From: Bifidobacterium felsineum
GTDB taxonomy: Bacteria; Actinomycetota; Actinomycetes; Actinomycetales; Bifidobacteriaceae
DNA: 64,000 bases
NCBI RefSeq assembly: GCF_002802915.1
Contig: NZ_PEBJ01000001.1
Coordinates: forward strand, 124,001 to 188,000
Direction: 5' to 3'
The position numbers and the translations under genes are program-made. Numbering within the stretch: position 1 is the first letter of the stretch; each line of letters starts with the position of its first letter. Below are positions 1-8,874 of the stretch, piece after piece. The notes beneath the pieces were generated by a model, which saw only the letters and a list, made by a program, of their open reading frames with translations, was not told where the DNA came from and ran no database searches.

Positions 1-2
1 GC

Positions 3-698
3 ACCACCACCGTCAACAACGACACCGCAGACTTGGTCGAGCATAGTGTGGCGGAAGTCTCCCAGCTGCAAACCGACGTCAATGATCTGCAAAAACAGGT
101 CAACAATCTTACCGATGCCATCAACGCGACCGGCTCCAATTCCAATACCTCAGAGAACTCCAGTGAGTCCAACGGCACCGATACCTCCAGCGACGCCACC
201 GATGGCGGCGACTCCAGCCTGATGTTGCCCGCGCTCTCCGGCGAAGGAATCACAGTAACACTGGATGATTCTCCGCTGTGGGAGAACGCGGTGAACGACA
301 ACGGCACCACCGCCAATATCAATGATTATGTGATCCACCAGCAGGATGTGGAGTCCGTGGTGAACGCATTGTGGGCAGGTGGCGCGGAAGCCATGAAGAT
401 CATGGACCAGCGCGTGCTGTTCAACTCGGCGGTCATCTGCTCGGGCAATGTGCTGTCCATCCACGGTAAGAAATACGCGCCGCCGTTCACCATCTCCGCT
501 ATCGGCGACCCGGTTGCGATGCGTAAGGCGTTGAACGATTCGAAGGCCATTACCATTCTGAAACAGTACGTCAGTGCATTCGGCATCGGATACAAAGTAG
601 AGAACAAGGATGACCTGCAGTTTGAAGCCACCACCGCGTTGCTGCAGCAGTTCAAATACGCCACAGTCGATACGTCGAAGACCAAGGATGAAGAGTAG
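3..698 (+). CDS. DUF881 family protein, 5' end cut off by the window
   Basis: The reading frame is open from the first bases of the window, so the start and any N-terminal membrane segment lie upstream. The visible part begins with a coiled-coil-like stretch (VSQLQTDVNDLQKQVNNL), then a Ser/Asn/Asp-rich low-complexity linker, then the globular DUF881 domain (GEGITVTLDDSP, later QDVESVVNALWAGGAEAM and a C-terminal KYATV strand). DUF881 proteins are membrane-anchored extracytoplasmic proteins of unknown biochemical role, conserved in Actinobacteria between crgA and the pabA/trpG-pknB block, exactly the context seen here. The stop is 12 nt before the sortase start, so the two are probably co-transcribed. 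The family call rests on motif recognition and synteny; the function is unknown. Confidence 0.8.
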   Translation, partial: TTTVNNDTADLVEHSVAEVSQLQTDVNDLQKQVNNLTDAINATGSNSNTSENSSESNGTDTSSDATDGGDSSLMLPALSGEGITVTLDDSPLWENAVNDNGTTANINDYVIHQQDVESVVNALWAGGAEAMKIMDQRVLFNSAVICSGNVLSIHGKKYAPPFTISAIGDPVAMRKALNDSKAITILKQYVSAFGIGYKVENKDDLQFEATTALLQQFKYATVDTSKTKDEE

Positions 699-710
699 AG
701 GCAAGACGTC

Positions 711-1838
711 ATGAGGCATGGTACACATAGCAATCGTGCAGTGCGAGTGCAGACTCCTCAGTCTCGCCGCGGCCCACTATGGCAGGCGCTGGGTATTGTA
801 GCGGAGATTTTGCTCACGGCAGCCGCAGTATGCGCGCTGTACATCGTCTGGCAGATGTGGTGGACCGGTGTGGAGGCCGAGCAGGTCCAGAATGAAACCA
901 CTAAATCCGTGAACTGGTCCGACCCGGCGGCCAATGGCGGCGATGTGAAGATTGCCAAAGCCCAGGAGGGCGAACCGCCAGTGCAGCCGGAGAATCCGAA
1001 GTACGGCGACCTGATTGCCCAAGTGTACATCCCGCGTTTCGGCAGCCAATGGCACCGCAATTTGGTGGAAGGCACCACGCTCGAGCAGATTAACCGCCAT
1101 GGTCTGGGCCATTATCAGAGTTCGCAAATGCCTGGTCAGATCGGTAACTTTGCGCTCGCAGGCCACCGCAATGGCTATGGTCAGCCGCTTGGTGATGTGG
1201 ACAAGCTCCAGGAAGGCGACCCAATTATCGTGCGTACGCAGGATTACTGGTACGTCTACCATTACACACGCTATGAGATCGTGCTGCCCACTGATATCTG
1301 GGTAATTGCCCCCAACCCTGAAAACTCCAGCGTGAATCCCACCAAGCGTATGATCACGATGACCACATGCGAGCCGAAATACACTACGCCAACCCATCGT
1401 TGGATCAGCTACGGCGAGCTCTCCTACTGGGCCAAAGTGTCCGATGGCGTGCCGAAGGAACTGGCCACCACCGATTCGTCCGGCGCGGTGAAGTTCGCCA
1501 TCTCCGAAACACCATCCATCGCCTCCAAAATCGGCTCGTTGGACAAGGTCGTGTACCTGGCGCTGGTGACTTGGCTGATTCTATTCATTGCCGCCGCCGT
1601 GGCCTGGCGCTGGCCGGTGCTGCGCGCCATTCGCTCAGGCGAACGTCGCCGTCCGGATGCCAGCATTTATGGCCTGCTGGTCAGACTGCAGCCCGGTGTG
1701 ATGCCGATTCGATGGTTGCTGCTGATTCTGCTGCTGTTTGCAGCCTCTGCCGCACTGTTCCAGTGGACATTCCCCTGGGCGGCCAGCAACATCCCGTTCC
1801 TGCGCCAGATGTCGAACTTCGTGGCCGTTCCGGAGTAA
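711..1838 (+). CDS. Class E-type sortase
   Basis: Membrane transpeptidase of 375 aa expected to cut a C-terminal sorting signal and transfer the protein to the cell wall. An N-terminal membrane segment (about residues 25-48) precedes an extracellular sortase domain with the catalytic set visible: His152 in LAGHRNGYG, Cys220 in the TMTTC motif (the TLxTC signature) and Arg230 in THRWISYGEL. Two further hydrophobic segments follow the domain (about residues 280-300 and 335-355), as in many actinobacterial class E enzymes. It lies between the DUF881 gene and the amidotransferase, the standard actinobacterial position for this sortase. It is the only sortase gene in the window and is not of the class C type that normally polymerises pili, so its link to the pilin genes at 53-60 kb is doubtful. 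Confidence 0.88.
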   Translation: MRHGTHSNRAVRVQTPQSRRGPLWQALGIVAEILLTAAAVCALYIVWQMWWTGVEAEQVQNETTKSVNWSDPAANGGDVKIAKAQEGEPPVQPENPKYGDLIAQVYIPRFGSQWHRNLVEGTTLEQINRHGLGHYQSSQMPGQIGNFALAGHRNGYGQPLGDVDKLQEGDPIIVRTQDYWYVYHYTRYEIVLPTDIWVIAPNPENSSVNPTKRMITMTTCEPKYTTPTHRWISYGELSYWAKVSDGVPKELATTDSSGAVKFAISETPSIASKIGSLDKVVYLALVTWLILFIAAAVAWRWPVLRAIRSGERRRPDASIYGLLVRLQPGVMPIRWLLLILLLFAASAALFQWTFPWAASNIPFLRQMSNFVAVPE

Positions 1839-1891
1839 AACCGGCGCTGCTGAAGTAGTATGGCATGCAAGTCGACTTCAAGGAGAGCAGC

Positions 1892-2536
1892 ATGACCGAT
1901 TCCGCACACATTCTGGTGGTGGATAACTACGATTCGTTCGTCTACACGATTGTGGGCTATCTGAAAACGCTTGGTGCCACAGTGGACGTGGTACGCAATG
2001 ATGCCGTCGATCCTGCAGCCGAAGGCGTGCTCGATGGCTATGACGGCGTGCTGATTTCCCCCGGCCCGGGAGCTCCGGCCGACTCCGGCGCCAGCGAGGA
2101 TATGATTCGCCTGTGCGCGGCCAAGAATGTGCCGATGTTTGGTGTGTGCCTGGGCCTGCAGGCGCTCGCTGAGGTATATGGCTGCACAGTGGATCATGCG
2201 CCAACGATTATGCACGGCAAAACCAGCCTGGTGGAACACGTCGATGACGAGATTTTCGAGGGCGTGGCCAATCCGATGACCGCCACCCGCTACCATTCGC
2301 TGGCGGTTGAGCCGGATTCCGTGCCGGACACGTTGGTGGTGACCGCGTGGACGCAGGGTGACCATATCGTGCAGGGCATCAAGGTGAAGGACAAGCCGAT
2401 GTACGCGGTGCAGTTCCATCCGGAATCTGTGATGACCCAGGACGGCTACCGTCTGCTGGCCAACTGGCTGAAGGTCTGCGGCCAGGATAATGCCGTGGCC
2501 AAGTCCGCCGGACTGCAGCCCAAGGTGACGAAGTAG
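1892..2536 (+). CDS. pabA: Aminodeoxychorismate/anthranilate synthase component II (glutamine amidotransferase)
   Basis: Class I glutamine amidotransferase of 214 aa that releases ammonia from glutamine for the chorismate-using partner subunit in folate (PabB) or tryptophan (TrpE) synthesis. It shows the VVDNYDSFVYTI start, the oxyanion strand SPGPGAP, the nucleophile elbow GVCLGLQAL (catalytic Cys) and the C-terminal catalytic His/Glu pair in VQFHPESVMT. The ATG at 1892 is chosen because AAGGAG lies just upstream; an in-frame ATG at 1865 has no ribosome binding site. No component I gene is adjacent. In Actinobacteria this gene sits next to pknB as here. The name trpG would be equally defensible. 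Confidence 0.9.
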   Translation: MTDSAHILVVDNYDSFVYTIVGYLKTLGATVDVVRNDAVDPAAEGVLDGYDGVLISPGPGAPADSGASEDMIRLCAAKNVPMFGVCLGLQALAEVYGCTVDHAPTIMHGKTSLVEHVDDEIFEGVANPMTATRYHSLAVEPDSVPDTLVVTAWTQGDHIVQGIKVKDKPMYAVQFHPESVMTQDGYRLLANWLKVCGQDNAVAKSAGLQPKVTK

Positions 2537-2552
2537 CGGCGAGCAATAATGA

Positions 2553-2586
2553 AGAAAGGCATCAGCATTGCAGCTGATGCCTTTCT
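2553..2586. terminator. Bidirectional intrinsic terminator between pabA and pknB
   Basis: A perfect 14-bp stem (2553-2566 with 2573-2586) closes a 6-nt loop between the two convergent genes. The run of T within the arm can serve either direction. Confidence 0.8.
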
Positions 2587-2617
2587 GGTTTCTACTGTTA
2601 GCTTGCTTTGCTCAGCA

Positions 2618-2637
2618 GCTCCCTCATCAGAGGGAGC
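2618..2637 (-). repeat. Short copy of the GGCTCCC...GAGGGAGC intergenic repeat
   Basis: An 8-bp perfect stem with an ATCA loop, lying 28 nt after the pknB stop (reading the minus strand). On the minus strand it continues GGGAGCTGCTGAGCAAAGC, the same layout as the copies at 52943 and 57801. Confidence 0.6.
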
Positions 2638-2664
2638 CCAAAATATGAGTCTCCTTGAGCGTCG

Positions 2665-4716
2665 CTATTTCTCATCAGCGCCGCCTGTGGTGCCACCAGT
2701 AGTGTTGCCGTTATTGGTATTACTGCCAGTCGTCGTGGTTGCCTTGGTGGTGATGGTCACTGTGGAGCCCTTATCCACCTGTGTGCCGGCGCCCGGGTTG
2801 ATGCTGACCACTACGGCGGTGCTGTCGGTCGGGCCGCTGGCGGCCGCCACTAGTCCGACAGCCTCTAGCTGCAGCTTGGCTGTGGCATAGTCGGTGCCGG
2901 CGCTGATAGTTGGCACGGTGACCTTCTCCTTACCGGTGGAGACCCAGATGGTAATCGTGCTTCCCTGCTCAATCGATGTGCCGGCCGCCGGATTGGTTCG
3001 GCTAATGGAACCGGCCTCCACGGTATCCGAAGCCTCGGTTTCCACTACGAAGTTGAACTGGCTGCTGTATTGCGAAATCACGGCATCCTTGGTCTGACCG
3101 ACCAGATTCGGCATCGTGGTCATGCCAGAAGACACATAGATGGTGATCGTCGAGCCTTTGGCGGTAGGCGCGCCGGCCGCGGGATCGGTACGCGTCACCT
3201 TGTCCTTCTCGATGTCGGCGCTATCCTCCGTCTTGACCGTGGAACTCACTTTGAAACCGGCGCTTTCAAGCTCGGTGCGAGCCTCCTCTTGGCTCATATT
3301 CTTCACATCCGGCACGGACACGGATTGCGGTCCTGCGGAGAACCAGACGGTCACCTTGGAGCCCTTGGCCACTTTGGACCCGGCCTCCGGCGTGATCTTG
3401 GTGCAAGTGCCTGCCGCCTCGGTGGAATCCGTATCCTGCTTCTCCACCATCTCAAGACCCAAAGCCTTGAGCTTGGCCTCCAGACCATCCTTCGAGGTGG
3501 TGGCGGTGCAAGCGGGCACGGTCACCATTTCCACGGAGTTCTTCTTGGCCGTGTTCATGCCGAAAGCCACCGCTGCAACAATGGCGATACCGACAATAAC
3601 GCCAATAATCGCGCCGATGATAATCTGCTTCTTCTTTTTGGCCTTTGCGGCGGCTGCACGCTGCTCGGCGCGCGTTTTCAATGCGTTTTGCGCAGCGCCA
3701 TTCGCAGGTGGAACCTGTTCGAACTGGCCGGTCACCGGGTTAAACGCCTGCGTAGCCTGGGTCATCGGCGCGGTCGGCTGTTCGCGCTCGGCTTCTTTGC
3801 GGGCTTTCACGTTAGACAGGTCGGTGAGCGGGTTGAACGCGGCTGCCACCGGCACGCCACCGTTCATGTAGGTCAGAATATCGTTCTTGAATTCCGCCGC
3901 GGTGGCGTAACGGTTCTGGCGATCCTTCGCCATGGCCTTGGCCACGATGGAATCCCACATCTTAGGCAGTCCCGGCACCACGGCGCTTGGCGGAGTCGCC
4001 ACCTCAGACACATGCTGGTAGGCGATGGCAACGGCGGAGTCGCCAGTGAACGGCGGCCGTCCGGTGAGCATCTCATAGAGCACGCAGCCTGCGGAATACA
4101 GGTCGGAGCGCATATCCACGGTCTCGCCGCGAGCCTGCTCGGGGGAGAGATATTGCGCGGTGCCCACCACGCCCTGGGATTGGGTCATCGTCGCGGCGGA
4201 ATCATCCAAGGCGCGGGCGATGCCGAAGTCCATGACCTTGACCACGCCCTGCTCGGAAATCATGATGTTGCCGGGCTTGATATCGCGGTGGATAATGCCC
4301 ATGCGATGCGAATAGTCCAGAGCGCTCAGCACGCCGAGCATCACCTGCTCGCAGTCGCGCTGGCTCAGTGCGCCGTTCACCTTGATGATGTCGCGCAGGG
4401 TCTGGCCCTTGACGTATTCCATCACGATGTAAGGCAGACGTTCGGTATCGCCGGCGTCCGTGGTGATGGTCTCTTCGCCCGAATCGTAGATGTTGACGAT
4501 GTTCGGGTTGTTCATCTGCGCCACGGAACGTGCCTCACGGCGGAATCGGGCGAGGAAGATCTCGTCATTGGCCAGTTCCGCACGCATGATCTTGACGGCC
4601 ACGGTACGGCCCAAACGGGTGTCGAGGGCCACACGGACCTCGGCCATGCCGCCGCGTCCGATGAGCTGGCCCAGCTGATAACGGCCACCGGCCAGTGCGT
4701 TAGGCATGTTGCTCAT
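2665..4716 (-). CDS. pknB: Ser/Thr protein kinase PknB with four PASTA domains
   Basis: Receptor-type kinase of 683 aa. The N-terminal cytoplasmic Hanks kinase domain (about 12-285) has the glycine loop GRGGMAEV, Lys42 in VAVK, the catalytic loop HRDIKPGN (Asp145) and DFG at 163-165. A Pro/Ala/Lys-rich juxtamembrane linker leads to one membrane segment (about 366-388). Four PASTA repeats follow (about 392-655), and the protein ends in a Thr/Asn/Gly-rich tail. PASTA domains bind muropeptides or lipid II and control kinase activation; in Actinobacteria the substrates include FHA proteins and division proteins. Its start overlaps the pknA stop by 4 nt (ATGA), so translation is coupled. It is the last gene of the fhaA-to-pknB operon. 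Confidence 0.96.
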   Translation of the reverse strand: MSNMPNALAGGRYQLGQLIGRGGMAEVRVALDTRLGRTVAVKIMRAELANDEIFLARFRREARSVAQMNNPNIVNIYDSGEETITTDAGDTERLPYIVMEYVKGQTLRDIIKVNGALSQRDCEQVMLGVLSALDYSHRMGIIHRDIKPGNIMISEQGVVKVMDFGIARALDDSAATMTQSQGVVGTAQYLSPEQARGETVDMRSDLYSAGCVLYEMLTGRPPFTGDSAVAIAYQHVSEVATPPSAVVPGLPKMWDSIVAKAMAKDRQNRYATAAEFKNDILTYMNGGVPVAAAFNPLTDLSNVKARKEAEREQPTAPMTQATQAFNPVTGQFEQVPPANGAAQNALKTRAEQRAAAAKAKKKKQIIIGAIIGVIVGIAIVAAVAFGMNTAKKNSVEMVTVPACTATTSKDGLEAKLKALGLEMVEKQDTDSTEAAGTCTKITPEAGSKVAKGSKVTVWFSAGPQSVSVPDVKNMSQEEARTELESAGFKVSSTVKTEDSADIEKDKVTRTDPAAGAPTAKGSTITIYVSSGMTTMPNLVGQTKDAVISQYSSQFNFVVETEASDTVEAGSISRTNPAAGTSIEQGSTITIWVSTGKEKVTVPTISAGTDYATAKLQLEAVGLVAAASGPTDSTAVVVSINPGAGTQVDKGSTVTITTKATTTTGSNTNNGNTTGGTTGGADEK

Positions 4717-5663
4717 TGCTTATTCCCTCCCAATCTTGAGGCAGGAGTATCCAACACGATGCGTGGCGTGCTCATCACCCTGCGCAAGGGTCGCACGCTG
4801 GAAGTCACCATGGTCTGATCGGCCATCTCGGTTTGCTGGTCGAGTAGACGCCGTTCGATGCGGGCCAAGGTGCGGGATACCACCAGGGCATCCTTCGGAC
4901 GGTCCAGCGGATCCTTGGCCAGCATGGACATCACGAATTCACGAAGCTGCACATCCACCGTATCCGGCAGCGGCGGCACGGGATTATTCACATGCGCGGC
5001 CGCGATATCCACCGGAGTGGCTCCGGTGAACGGGCGGTGGCCGGACAATCCTTCATAGGCCACCACGCCCAGGGAGTAGATATCGGACTGTGGTGTGGCC
5101 TGCTTGCCCTGAGCCTGCTCGGGGGAGATGTATTGCGCGGTACCCACCACCATGCCGTCCTGGGTGATCTGACCCTGACCGGTGGAGTAGCTCACACCGA
5201 AATCAGTGATTTTCACTTCGCCGGTATCCGACACCATGATGTTGGCCGGCTTCACGTCGCGGTGGATAACACCATGCGAATGGGCAATGAACAGGCCGCG
5301 CGCTGTCTGAATCAGAATCGGCAGCAGTTCAATCGGATCCATGGCGCCTTTTTCGTGGAACAGGTCGGCCAGTGACTTGGATGGCACGTATTCCATTATC
5401 AGGAAGCCGATGCCGTCGTGCTCATAGTATTCGAACAGGGCGGCGATGTTCGGGTGTGCGAGATTGGCGGAATTATGCGCTTCTGCACGCAGACGGCGCA
5501 GCTTGGCCTCGGCGTTCGTGGCATCGGAACGCAATGCCTTGATGGCCACCGGGCGGCCGAGCTGAATATCATAGCCCTTCCACACTTCGCCCATACCGCC
5601 TTGCGCCAAGCGAGCATCGAGGCGGTAGCGGCGGTGAATGAGCTGTCCTTCAATCAGTTTCAT
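4713..5663 (-). CDS. pknA: Ser/Thr protein kinase PknA-like, no membrane segment
   Basis: Hanks-type kinase of 316 aa with the complete catalytic set: AQGGMGEV glycine loop, Lys42 in VAIK, HRDVKPAN with Asp136, DFG at 154-156 and the activation segment GTAQYISPEQAQG. Unlike mycobacterial PknA, no transmembrane segment or extracellular tail is visible after the kinase domain; the C-terminal 50 residues are polar and basic. It is therefore probably soluble or peripheral. The start overlaps pbpA by 4 nt and the stop overlaps pknB by 4 nt. It presumably works with PknB and is reversed by the PP2C phosphatase encoded upstream. Confidence 0.93.
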   Translation of the reverse strand: MKLIEGQLIHRRYRLDARLAQGGMGEVWKGYDIQLGRPVAIKALRSDATNAEAKLRRLRAEAHNSANLAHPNIAALFEYYEHDGIGFLIMEYVPSKSLADLFHEKGAMDPIELLPILIQTARGLFIAHSHGVIHRDVKPANIMVSDTGEVKITDFGVSYSTGQGQITQDGMVVGTAQYISPEQAQGKQATPQSDIYSLGVVAYEGLSGHRPFTGATPVDIAAAHVNNPVPPLPDTVDVQLREFVMSMLAKDPLDRPKDALVVSRTLARIERRLLDQQTEMADQTMVTSSVRPLRRVMSTPRIVLDTPASRLGGNKQ

Positions 5664-7126
5664 TGCTGCAGAGCCTCCTGAATAATCGCACGCATAATCG
5701 GGCCAGCGGCGAGCGAACCGAGCAGATCAGTATTGTGTACCATTACCGCCACTGCGATCTGCGGATTGTCCGCAGGCGCAAATCCGATGATCCAGCCGTC
5801 GATGCTGGTGTTATCGACGCCGATTTGAGCGGTACCGGTTTTGGCGGCGATTTTGATGCCGTTAATCGCCAGTGAGGGATTGGCTTCGGTGATTACGCTT
5901 TCCATGGCGGTGGTGAGCTTATCCGCGGTGTCTTTGCTGAACACCTTGGCCATGGTCTGCGGTGTGGTCTGATTGATCACCGACAAATCCGAAGCACGCA
6001 CGCGGTCCACGATCGTAGGGCGCATCAGCTTACCGTCATTGGCAATAGCTTGGGCCACCATGGCCATCTGGAGCGGCGTGGCCTTCGTGTCACCCTGACC
6101 GATGGAGGCCAACGCAAGACGGTCAGGAGTGGTTCCTGACGGGAAGGTGGAAGCGGTGGCCGTCATCGGCGTACCGGTGGAATTGGTGCCGTCGATGGTA
6201 ATAGTGCTGCCAAAACCGAGCTTGGTGGCCATTTCGCTGACCTTGTCCTCGCCCAATGCCACACCGAGCTGTGCGAATGCGGTATTTGACGAATATGCCA
6301 CGGCGTTTTGCAGTGTGATTTTGCCGTCGGTGCCGTTGGCCTGCGGTGCCGCGTTCGGCAACTGCGTGGTAGTGCCAGGCAAAGTATAGGTGGTGCCTGC
6401 GGGAATTTGCGTATCGAGCTGATAGTCGCCGGTTTCCAGTGCGGTGGATGCCACGATGGTTTTGAACGTGGACCCTGGTGGGTAGAGCTGCGAGGTGGCG
6501 CGGTTGATCAGCGGGCTGTTTTCGCCGGCGGCAAGATCGTTGTAGGCCTTGGCTGCAGCGGTGGCATCGTGGGTGGCCAGCTGGTTCGGGTCATAGCTGG
6601 GCGTACTCACCATGGCCAGAATGCGGCCGGTCTTGGCTTCCAGAACCACGGCTGCGCCATCGCGCGAACTGAGTTGGTCGTAGGCGACCTGCTGCAGTTT
6701 CGGATCGATGGAGGTTTCAATGGAAGCGCCTTGGTTCGTGCTGCCGGTCAGCATGGCTTTGGCGCGCTGCCAAATCAGGGAATCGGCTTCGCCGTTGAGC
6801 AGCATGCTGCGGGAGGCTTCCAAGCCGCGGTCGGCGGTCTGGTTGATGGAGAAGAAACCGGTGATGGGGGCATACAGCGGGCCGTTGGAATACGTGCGCT
6901 GATACTTGAACGCATCGTTCACCGGCTCGGATTGCGCCATCACTGTGCCATCCGAAGCCAGAATCGCACCGCGGTATGCACCGAGCTGATGGTACAGCGA
7001 GCGGGCGTTGCGCGAGTCATTGTTCAGCGAATTGGCTCGTACGGCCATAATGATCGACGAAGACAGACCGAGTACCACGAACAGGCATACGACGGCGGTG
7101 AACAGCTGACGCAGATACTTATTCAT
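5660..7126 (-). CDS. pbpA: Penicillin-binding protein PbpA (class B transpeptidase)
   Basis: Peptidoglycan D,D-transpeptidase of 488 aa, cross-linking glycan strands made by its SEDS partner. An N-terminal membrane anchor (about 8-29) is followed by a short dimerisation region and the transpeptidase domain with all three motifs: SxxK as STFK (Ser219), SxN as SSN (279-281) and KTG at 429-431. There is no PASTA domain. It overlaps the rodA/ftsW-type gene (start side) and pknA (stop side) by 4 nt each, the usual SEDS-bPBP gene pairing. In Mycobacterium the equivalent protein is phosphorylated by PknA/PknB and needed for septation; the same role here is an inference from synteny. Confidence 0.94.
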   Translation of the reverse strand: MNKYLRQLFTAVVCLFVVLGLSSSIIMAVRANSLNNDSRNARSLYHQLGAYRGAILASDGTVMAQSEPVNDAFKYQRTYSNGPLYAPITGFFSINQTADRGLEASRSMLLNGEADSLIWQRAKAMLTGSTNQGASIETSIDPKLQQVAYDQLSSRDGAAVVLEAKTGRILAMVSTPSYDPNQLATHDATAAAKAYNDLAAGENSPLINRATSQLYPPGSTFKTIVASTALETGDYQLDTQIPAGTTYTLPGTTTQLPNAAPQANGTDGKITLQNAVAYSSNTAFAQLGVALGEDKVSEMATKLGFGSTITIDGTNSTGTPMTATASTFPSGTTPDRLALASIGQGDTKATPLQMAMVAQAIANDGKLMRPTIVDRVRASDLSVINQTTPQTMAKVFSKDTADKLTTAMESVITEANPSLAINGIKIAAKTGTAQIGVDNTSIDGWIIGFAPADNPQIAVAVMVHNTDLLGSLAAGPIMRAIIQEALQQ

Positions 7127-8874
7127 GCGCGTGCACCTCCATGTCGTGGACCGTGATGGGCGGATTGGGAATCAGTGGAATAGCCGGATGCGGATACCGG
7201 TGGAATCGGTGGAACATCGGGCATCTGAGGCATCGGCGGAGTGGGAGGCATGGCTGCGGCATGCGCTGCGTGAGCCGCGTGCTCGGCATGTGCGACCTCG
7301 GAGGGCACGGCGAACTGGCCGTATTGCATGGGCGGCATGGTGCCGGTGGGCGCGGTGTATTCGTCGAAGTCACGCGTGTTGGGGGCGGTTTCCGGAGCGC
7401 GGCGTGTGGTGTCCACGATCTCGCCATCCGAATCGTCAAGCCCATATCGGTTGGACTCGGCTGAAGCTGTGCGCGGGCGGGCGATTGGCTCCGTGGCCCG
7501 GGCGCGTTCCTCAAGTTCCTTATCGCGCAGTACAGCCAATGCCTCGTACTGGAATTCCTTGGACGTGAGTTCAGGTTCAGGCTGGTTGGCCGCGTCGGAG
7601 ATGACGATGAGCAAAGCCGCAAGAATGTAATTGGCGATGAGACTCGAACCGCCTGCCGCCATGTACGGCAAAGTCAAACCGGTCAGCGGAATCACCAACG
7701 TCACGCCGCCGACCACGGTGAACACCTGGAATGCCATCGTGAACACCAGTCCGGAGGCCAGGAGCTTGCCGAAACCATCCTTGATTTTCATAGCCGCGAT
7801 GAAGCCGGAGGCGATGATGATCAAGTACAGCATGAGAATGCCCAGCACTCCGGTCAAGCCTAGTTCCTCGCCCAAAGCGGTGTAAATGAAATCGGAATTG
7901 GCGAATGTGGTCAACGCCGGGTGGCCTTGGCCCAAACCAGTGCCGACCATACCGCCCGAAGCCATGCCGAAGATACCGGTGACCAGCTGCCAGGAGCCGC
8001 CGACCTTCATGTTGTACTGCTCGTTGCTGAACGGGTGCAGCCAGGCATCCACACGCTGGCCCACATGGCTGAAGACGCTGGCGGCCATCACCGCACCGGC
8101 GGCGAAGGCGATCAGACCAATCACAATCCAGCTTTTACGGCCGGTCGCCGCATACAGCATCGCCACGAACATGGCGAAGAACATCAGGGAAGTACCCAGA
8201 TCATGCTGCATGACAAGCACGCCCATCGAGGCGATCCACACCACGATAATCGGGCCCAGATCCTTGATGCGCGGCAGTTGCAGGCCAAGAATCCTCTTGC
8301 CGCCTACAGCCAGCTGATCGCGATGATCGAACAGGTACGCGGCGAAGAAGAACGCGAGGAACAGTTTGGCGAATTCGCCCGGCTGGAATGAGCCAAGACC
8401 GGGAATCTTCACCCAGATGCGCGCTCCGTTGACCTCCTGGCCGAGCACCGGCAGCATCGGGGAGAGCAGCAATACCAGGCCCACCACCATCGATACATAG
8501 GAGAATCGGCGCAATACGCGGTAATCCTTCAGGAACACGATGATCAGTGCGGAAAGCACCAGGGCGATGCACAGCCACATGAGCTGGCGTTTGGCCACTG
8601 TGGTGTCAAGGCTCTGATCGATGCGCGCGATCATCGTAACGCCGATGGCCGTGAGCAATAGTACGCATGGCACAATCACTTGGCTGGCGTACGGCTGGAA
8701 GCGCACGATTAAGCTCCATAGCACCAGAAACAGTACAGTGGCGATGCCGAATATCATCAGATAGTCCGCTGGCAGCGCATTGGTGGTGCGCTCGAACATC
8801 TGAACAATGGCGATTGCGCTGATGGCCATAGCGACAAGCAATAGGCCAATCTGGCGTAAGCGGGTGACGATCAT
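7123..8874 (-). CDS. rodA: SEDS-family peptidoglycan glycosyltransferase (RodA/FtsW)
   Basis: Polytopic membrane protein of 583 aa that polymerises lipid II into glycan strands with the adjacent class B PBP. About ten hydrophobic segments occupy residues 10-435, with typical SEDS stretches such as SFQPGEFAKLFLAFF, MQHDLGTSLMFF (the catalytic-Asp region) and PLTGLTLPYMAAGGSSL near the end. The C-terminal 130 residues form a cytoplasmic tail rich in Glu/Arg then Pro/Met/His, longer than in enzymes with no tail. It overlaps both neighbours by 4 nt (PP2C upstream, pbpA downstream). Whether it is the elongation or the division enzyme cannot be decided from sequence; rodA follows the mycobacterial naming for this locus. 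Confidence 0.93.
   Translation of the reverse strand: MIVTRLRQIGLLLVAMAISAIAIVQMFERTTNALPADYLMIFGIATVLFLVLWSLIVRFQPYASQVIVPCVLLLTAIGVTMIARIDQSLDTTVAKRQLMWLCIALVLSALIIVFLKDYRVLRRFSYVSMVVGLVLLLSPMLPVLGQEVNGARIWVKIPGLGSFQPGEFAKLFLAFFFAAYLFDHRDQLAVGGKRILGLQLPRIKDLGPIIVVWIASMGVLVMQHDLGTSLMFFAMFVAMLYAATGRKSWIVIGLIAFAAGAVMAASVFSHVGQRVDAWLHPFSNEQYNMKVGGSWQLVTGIFGMASGGMVGTGLGQGHPALTTFANSDFIYTALGEELGLTGVLGILMLYLIIIASGFIAAMKIKDGFGKLLASGLVFTMAFQVFTVVGGVTLVIPLTGLTLPYMAAGGSSLIANYILAALLIVISDAANQPEPELTSKEFQYEALAVLRDKELEERARATEPIARPRTASAESNRYGLDDSDGEIVDTTRRAPETAPNTRDFDEYTAPTGTMPPMQYGQFAVPSEVAHAEHAAHAAHAAAMPPTPPMPQMPDVPPIPPVSASGYSTDSQSAHHGPRHGGARA

Noticed and set aside
3070-4818. Long plus-strand ORF of 582 codons opposite pknB
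   Set aside because: It is the antisense shadow of pknB: His/Arg/Gly-rich composition, no domain, while pknB has all kinase and PASTA motifs.
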